This document shows positions 60,308 to 64,000 of a stretch of 64,000 nucleotides of DNA, in pieces. Origin of the DNA: Clostridiales bacterium (lineage in GTDB: Bacteria > Bacillota > Clostridia > Oscillospirales > Oscillospiraceae); the NCBI GenBank assembly GCA_012838665.1, contig DUOX01000002.1, positions 23,560-87,559 on the forward strand. The letters are read 5' to 3'. The position numbers and the translations under genes are program-made. Position 1 is the stretch's first letter. Every line of letters begins with the position of its first letter. The notes below the pieces were generated by a model, which was not told the DNA's origin, did not search any database, and saw only the letters and a program-made list of their open reading frames with translations.

Positions 60308-61571
60308 GAAATTCGAGAATATCCAGGAGACCCTTTATACAGACGTCCTGCCGAACGGCCTGACCATAAATGTGGTCACGAAACCCGTCTGGCTGAAGTG
60401 CTTCGCCCTCTTTGCCACCGGCTACGGCGGGGCGGACAGGCGCTTTAATCTAGGCGGGCAGTGGGTTGACACCCCTGCCGGAGTGGCCCACTTTCTCGAG
60501 CACAAGATGTTTGACACCCCGGACGGGGACAACGCCCTGGCCGTGCTCTCCGCCAACGGGGCCCAGCCCAACGCTTTTACCAGCAACTCCATGACCGCCT
60601 ATTATTTTGAGAGTACCCAGGGCTTTTACGATAATCTGCGCACCCTTTTGAGCTTTGTTTCCGTCCCCTATTTCACGCCGGAGAGCGTGGAAAAGGAGCA
60701 GGGCATAATCGGCCAGGAAATACGCATGATTGAGGACAACCCCGGCTTTGTGGTATACTTGAACCTGATGAAAAGCCTCTATGCCCGCAACCCCATCCGG
60801 GACTCCGTGGCTGGCAGCATAGAGAGCATTGCCCAAATCACCGACAAAACCCTTTATGACTGCCATCGCATATTCTACAACCCCTCCAACATGGTCCTCT
60901 GTGTTGCGGGAGACGTGGACCCGGAGCGGATTTCCGCCATGGCGGCCGAAATCCTGCCCAAGGAGCCCGGGGAGGTGCCCCAGCGGGACTACGGGGAAAA
61001 GGAGGGTCCCCTCCCCGTCAAAACCAGGACGGAGGTAAACATGGAGGTCTCCGCCCCTCAGTTTATCTTCGGCTCAAAGGTGTTTCAGGCGGAGAAGGGA
61101 GCTCCCCTGCTCCGGCAGAAACTCACTGTGAACCTGGCCCTGCGCTGCCTTATGGGCAGGTCTTCGCCCTTTTATGCCCGCCTTTACGCCCAGGGCCTTT
61201 TGAACAACGACTTCGGCTACGATCTGGATTATTCCGGCGGCTACGGCACCATAATGGCCGGGGGCGAAAGCTCCGACCCGGAAAAGGTTATTTCCGAGCT
61301 TTCCAAGGAAGTCTCCGCCGTTGCCGACAAAGGCCTTGACGAGGCCCTTTTCAGCCGCATAAAAAAGGCCGCCTACGGCAGCAGGCTCCGGTCTCTGGGC
61401 TCCTTTGGTGTTCTCTGCCAGAACCTGGCGGAGGGCAAGTTTGCGGGATACTGCGACCTGGACGCCTTTCACGTGCTGGAAGAAATCACGGTCTCCGAAG
61501 TAAGAGACTTTATCGCAAATAATCTCGCCCAGGACAAACTCGCTATGTCCGTGGTCCACCCGCTGCATTAA
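60297..61571 (+). CDS. M16 family zinc peptidase, catalytic partner (YmfH-like)
   Basis: A 424-residue metallopeptidase with the inverted zinc motif HFLEHKMFD (HxxEH) near residue 64 and the downstream glutamate region EQGIIGQEIRMIEDNPG. The C-terminal half is the usual inactive repeat. GGAG inside the upstream gene precedes the ATG, and the 11-bp overlap implies paired synthesis with the non-catalytic partner. Substrates are unknown, probably peptides. Transcription probably continues into lgt, 42 bp on. Confidence 0.92.
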   Translation: MEIRKFENIQETLYTDVLPNGLTINVVTKPVWLKCFALFATGYGGADRRFNLGGQWVDTPAGVAHFLEHKMFDTPDGDNALAVLSANGAQPNAFTSNSMTAYYFESTQGFYDNLRTLLSFVSVPYFTPESVEKEQGIIGQEIRMIEDNPGFVVYLNLMKSLYARNPIRDSVAGSIESIAQITDKTLYDCHRIFYNPSNMVLCVAGDVDPERISAMAAEILPKEPGEVPQRDYGEKEGPLPVKTRTEVNMEVSAPQFIFGSKVFQAEKGAPLLRQKLTVNLALRCLMGRSSPFYARLYAQGLLNNDFGYDLDYSGGYGTIMAGGESSDPEKVISELSKEVSAVADKGLDEALFSRIKKAAYGSRLRSLGSFGVLCQNLAEGKFAGYCDLDAFHVLEEITVSEVRDFIANNLAQDKLAMSVVHPLH

Positions 61572-61613
61572 GGCCAGACTGCCGGACATTCGCCCCAGAA
61601 AGGACTGTATCCG

Positions 61614-62681
61614 ATGAACGCAATGCGCAGTGCTACCATTACCTTCCCCATGCTGGGAGACCGGTTTTCCATTAACCCTTCAGCGACCTTCCATTTATTC
61701 GGCCGGACCTTTTACTGGTATGGAGCCATTATCGCATTAGGCTTCCTGCTGGCCGTCGTCTACTGCTTCAAACGCAGCAGCCAGTTCGGGATTTCCAACG
61801 ACAATCTTATTGACCTGCTCATTTTCGCTGTGCCGGCAGGTATAGTCGGGGCCAGGCTTTACTATGTAATTTTTAACATATCCGAATATGTTGACAATCC
61901 CGTAGATATTATTAAGATATGGGAAGGGGGGCTTGCCATCTATGGCGGCATTATCATGGCAGTTATTGCAACCGCTATATTTTGCAAGGTCAAAAAAATC
62001 CCCCTTGGTCCGATTTTGGATATTGGCGCCTTTGGCCTTCTTATAGGCCAGGCCGTGGGCCGGTGGGGCAACTTCGTCAACAGGGAGGCCTTCGGGGTCG
62101 AAACCCAGGTCCCCTGGCGCATGGGCCTGACCCCCCGGGGCACAAACACTACCTTTTATGTGCACCCGACTTTTCTATACGAATCCCTGTGGAACGTACT
62201 GGGCCTTGTGCTGCTGCACATTTTCTCGAAAAAGAACCGCCGCAGGTATGACGGTCAATTATTCCTCTATTACGTATGCTGGTACGGACTGGGCCGCATG
62301 TTTATAGAGGGCCTGCGCACCGACAGTCTATACCTGTCCGGTACAAACATACGCGTATCCCAGCTTCTGGCCGGAGCCTCCCTCCTTGTGGGCCTCATTA
62401 TTCTCATCGTCAACCGGTTTCGCCATCACGAGCCGGAACAGTTATGGGTAAACCGGGTGCAGGCCATACATGCCGGGGAAGATATTGGGAACGCCGGAGA
62501 TGACGATAGCTTCTCCGAAGCGGCTGAGGAGGAAATACAAGATGGGGTAAGCCAAATTCCCCGGGAGGAAATATATGGCGGACCCATAGCGGAGCCTGCG
62601 GATGCGGTGCCGCCCGACAGCGAAACCGCGAAAGAAACCCCGGAAAAAACCGAAGACAGCGACCAGAACGACGAATCATAA
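61614..62681 (+). CDS. lgt: Prolipoprotein diacylglyceryl transferase Lgt, with an acidic C-terminal tail
   Basis: Membrane enzyme that adds diacylglycerol to the lipobox cysteine of prolipoproteins such as the betaine-binding protein here. About seven helices precede residue 270. The Lgt signature GRWGNFVNREAFG is intact, as are YWYGAIIALGF and RMFIEGLRTDSLYL. After residue ~275 comes an ~80-residue hydrophilic tail rich in Glu and Asp that most Lgt proteins lack. AAAGGA precedes the ATG. It follows the peptidase pair and is 29 bp before a small acidic gene. Confidence 0.95.
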   Translation: MNAMRSATITFPMLGDRFSINPSATFHLFGRTFYWYGAIIALGFLLAVVYCFKRSSQFGISNDNLIDLLIFAVPAGIVGARLYYVIFNISEYVDNPVDIIKIWEGGLAIYGGIIMAVIATAIFCKVKKIPLGPILDIGAFGLLIGQAVGRWGNFVNREAFGVETQVPWRMGLTPRGTNTTFYVHPTFLYESLWNVLGLVLLHIFSKKNRRRYDGQLFLYYVCWYGLGRMFIEGLRTDSLYLSGTNIRVSQLLAGASLLVGLIILIVNRFRHHEPEQLWVNRVQAIHAGEDIGNAGDDDSFSEAAEEEIQDGVSQIPREEIYGGPIAEPADAVPPDSETAKETPEKTEDSDQNDES

Positions 62682-62710
62682 CAAATATCAATGTACAGGA
62701 GGAACAGAAT

Positions 62711-63184
62711 ATGGCAGATTTCAATTTTGACATCAACGAAGTAAAAGAAAAGGTAATGAGCACTATAGGCAACGTGGCGGACATGACAAAGGATTTCGCG
62801 GAAAAGACCGCAGACAAGGCAAAGAGTATTGCCCGCATCGCAAAGCTGAGCATGGAAATAAATGCGGAAAAGGACGTTATAAAAAAAGCCTACATAGAGA
62901 TAGGCAAGCTGTACTACGAGACCCATAAGGATGACCCCGACGGCTTCTTTGCCCAGCTCTGCGAAGAAATCACCCAGTCCATGGAGAACATTTCCGCCAA
63001 GCAGGCTGAAATCGACAGTCTGAAATCTGACATCACGGATGATGACAGCATCGAGGTGGAATTCGAAGCTGTGGTATCCGAGGCCGAGGAAGAGGCAACG
63101 GAATGCCCCTTGGATACAGCTGAGGAGCCCGCTCAGGAACAGGAAGAGGAGAAACCCGAAGAAGACGGGGATGAGGCCGAGTAA
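62711..63184 (+). CDS. Conserved-looking acidic helical protein of unknown function
   Basis: A 157-residue soluble protein. Residues 1-~105 look mainly helical with coiled-coil character (KVMSTIGNVADMTKDFAEKT, KSIARIAKLSMEINAEKDV, then KAYIEIGKLYYETHKDD). The last ~50 residues are almost all Glu, Asp, Ala and Pro and should be disordered. AGGAGGAA precedes the ATG, and a terminator follows, so it ends the peptidase-lgt transcript. I cannot assign a family or role; there is no signal peptide or membrane segment. Confidence 0.75.
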   Translation: MADFNFDINEVKEKVMSTIGNVADMTKDFAEKTADKAKSIARIAKLSMEINAEKDVIKKAYIEIGKLYYETHKDDPDGFFAQLCEEITQSMENISAKQAEIDSLKSDITDDDSIEVEFEAVVSEAEEEATECPLDTAEEPAQEQEEEKPEEDGDEAE

Positions 63185-63206
63185 GTCTCATATCCATATG
63201 CAAAAC

Positions 63207-63234
63207 AGCCGTCACAATAGTGGCGGCTTTTTTT
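63207..63234 (+). terminator. Terminator of the lgt transcript
   Basis: A 9-bp stem AGCCGTCAC/GTGGCGGCT with an AATA loop followed by TTTTTTT. Confidence 0.9.
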
Positions 63235-63414
63235 GAAAATGCGGTAGGAACAGGTTTTTGAAGTTAATCTCTGCGGTCTTTTATCCTCTGGGATTCTTAA
63301 GGGCCGGAGCCCTTAAGCGTCTTTTGGGTACTTTTCCACAGGGAAAAGTAACGCCCCTGGCAGGGGGGGGCAGGATTTCAAAGTTAATCTTCGGCAGTAA
63401 TCTATAGCTGGGTT

Positions 63415-63611
63415 TCCCTCCGGGGGGCTACTTTCTGTTCGGCCAGAAAGCAGCCAAAGGGCCGCACAAGAGGGGGCTTTTAAAAAGCCGCCCCCTCTTG
63501 CGAATCTCCCCCTGTGTGTTGGGGTTGCTGCGTTTGTTTTGGGGTTGTGCGGGGTTTAAAGAAAACAGACTTTAAAGGTGCGTACCTCTGTTTCCGCTGA
63601 ACGCTGGTGCG
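63415..63611. repeat. 197-bp direct repeat, copy 1
   Basis: Nearly identical to 63721-63917 with only a few substitutions. It contains CTACTTTCTG-N6-CAGAAAGCAG and a long imperfect palindrome between AAGAGGGGGC and GCCCCCTCTT. Confidence 0.9.
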
Positions 63612-63720
63612 GGGGAGGGTTTGAGATAGAAGCGGAGGGGTGATAACGCTCCTGGCAGGGGGGAGGTTTCTATTTTCATCTTTTCATGCTCAACTCTGAG
63701 CGGTAATCTTTAGCTGGTCA

Positions 63721-63917
63721 TCCCTCCGGGGGGCTACTTTCTGTTCGGCCAGAAAGTAGCCAAAGGGCCGCACAAGAGGGGGCTTTTAAAAAGCCGCCCC
63801 CTCTTGTGAATCTCCCCCTGTGTGTTGGGGTTGCTGCGTTTGTTTTGGGGTTGTGCGGGGTTTAAAGAAAACAGACTTTAAAGGTGCGTACTTCTATTTC
63901 CGCTGAACGCTGGTGCG
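63721..63917. repeat. 197-bp direct repeat, copy 2
   Basis: Second copy, 306 bp downstream. Here the inner palindrome CTACTTTCTG-N6-CAGAAAGTAG is perfect, whereas copy 1 has one change. Confidence 0.9.
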
Positions 63918-64000
63918 TGGGAGTTTCGAATTAATTCTTATAAGCTTGGTCGGCACAGGCGCACGCACGAAGTCGTGCAGCCGTATTTTCCGGCGCTTGC

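Larger units (their letters stand above)
63235..64000. repeat. Noncoding repeat region with multiple palindromes
   Basis: No gene is supported after 63184. The stretch is made of repeated GC-rich modules with hairpins: CTTAAGGGC-N4-GCCCTTAAG (63296-63317) and TACTTTTCC/GGAAAAGTA (63329-63350). It also holds two copies of the unit listed separately and a repeated TAACG(C/T)CCTGGCAGG-like block at about 63349 and 63644. It may run past the window end. Confidence 0.75.

Noticed and set aside
63415..63917. CRISPR array
   Set aside because: Repeats are about 197 bp with ~110-bp intervening sequence and only two copies, and no cas genes are present.

Overview
The window looks like chromosomal DNA of a strictly anaerobic, Gram-positive member of the Bacillota, probably class Clostridia near the Oscillospiraceae; this placement is inference. 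The evidence is the class III anaerobic ribonucleotide reductase (nrdD/nrdG) with NrdR boxes, the ylxM-ffh-rpsP-khpA-rimM-trmD order, a YmfF/YmfH peptidase pair beside lgt, a DNA polymerase I whose proofreading motif is missing, a GTP-type PEP carboxykinase, many flavin/iron-sulfur oxidoreductases and strong AGGAGG-type ribosome binding sites. No integrase, phage, plasmid, CRISPR array or rRNA was seen.

Layout. 1-6.2 kb: part of a selenium-dependent molybdenum hydroxylase locus, with a truncated xanthine dehydrogenase-type subunit facing a convergent ssnA-ygfK operon that has a long structured leader. 6.4-9.8 kb: a SLOG/YpsA-like protein and phosphoketolase. 10.0-13.6 kb: a complete ECF vitamin-type importer in two genes, one of them an ATPase-ATPase-S-component fusion. 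13.7-20.9 kb: an MFS carrier, tRNA-Arg(CCT), a secreted SH3/C39 protein, a DUF378 protein, a FAD/Rieske oxidoreductase and an old-yellow-enzyme/4Fe-4S/FAD reductase. 20.9-25.8 kb: a gene graveyard holding pieces of a LytTR regulator, a GHKL sensor kinase, a molybdopterin oxidoreductase and an SLH-like protein, plus a YyaL-family gene broken by 16 bp; a four-cluster ferredoxin subunit remains intact.

26.3-29.3 kb: a glycine betaine ABC importer. 29.5-30.7 kb: an oxalate/formate-family carrier. 30.7-31.8 kb: a noncoding stretch with a candidate small RNA, tRNA-Thr(CGT) and an AT-rich block with DnaA-box-like 9-mers. 31.8-38.6 kb: the uvrB-polA-rimI-tsaD-radC operon (DNA repair, replication, t6A modification). 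39.0-44.2 kb: DUF2284 and a RACo-like corrinoid-activator protein, then nrdG and nrdD. 44.3-51.5 kb: pckG, rsmA, a trmD-GNAT fusion, rimM, khpA, rpsP, ffh and ylxM, reading leftward from a consensus promoter at 51.44 kb. 51.6-58.9 kb: one 2430-codon cyclic beta-1,2-glucan synthase-like gene. 59-63.2 kb: a paired M16 peptidase operon, lgt and an acidic helical protein. 63.2-64 kb: roughly 300-bp noncoding repeat units that probably continue past the window.

The parts fit a fermentative anaerobe that degrades purines, makes deoxynucleotides anaerobically, imports osmolytes and vitamins, and makes an unusual glucan. The observations most worth following are the ssnA leader RNA, the ECF A-A-S fusion, the TrmD-GNAT fusion, the candidate small RNA at 31.0 kb and the terminal repeat array.
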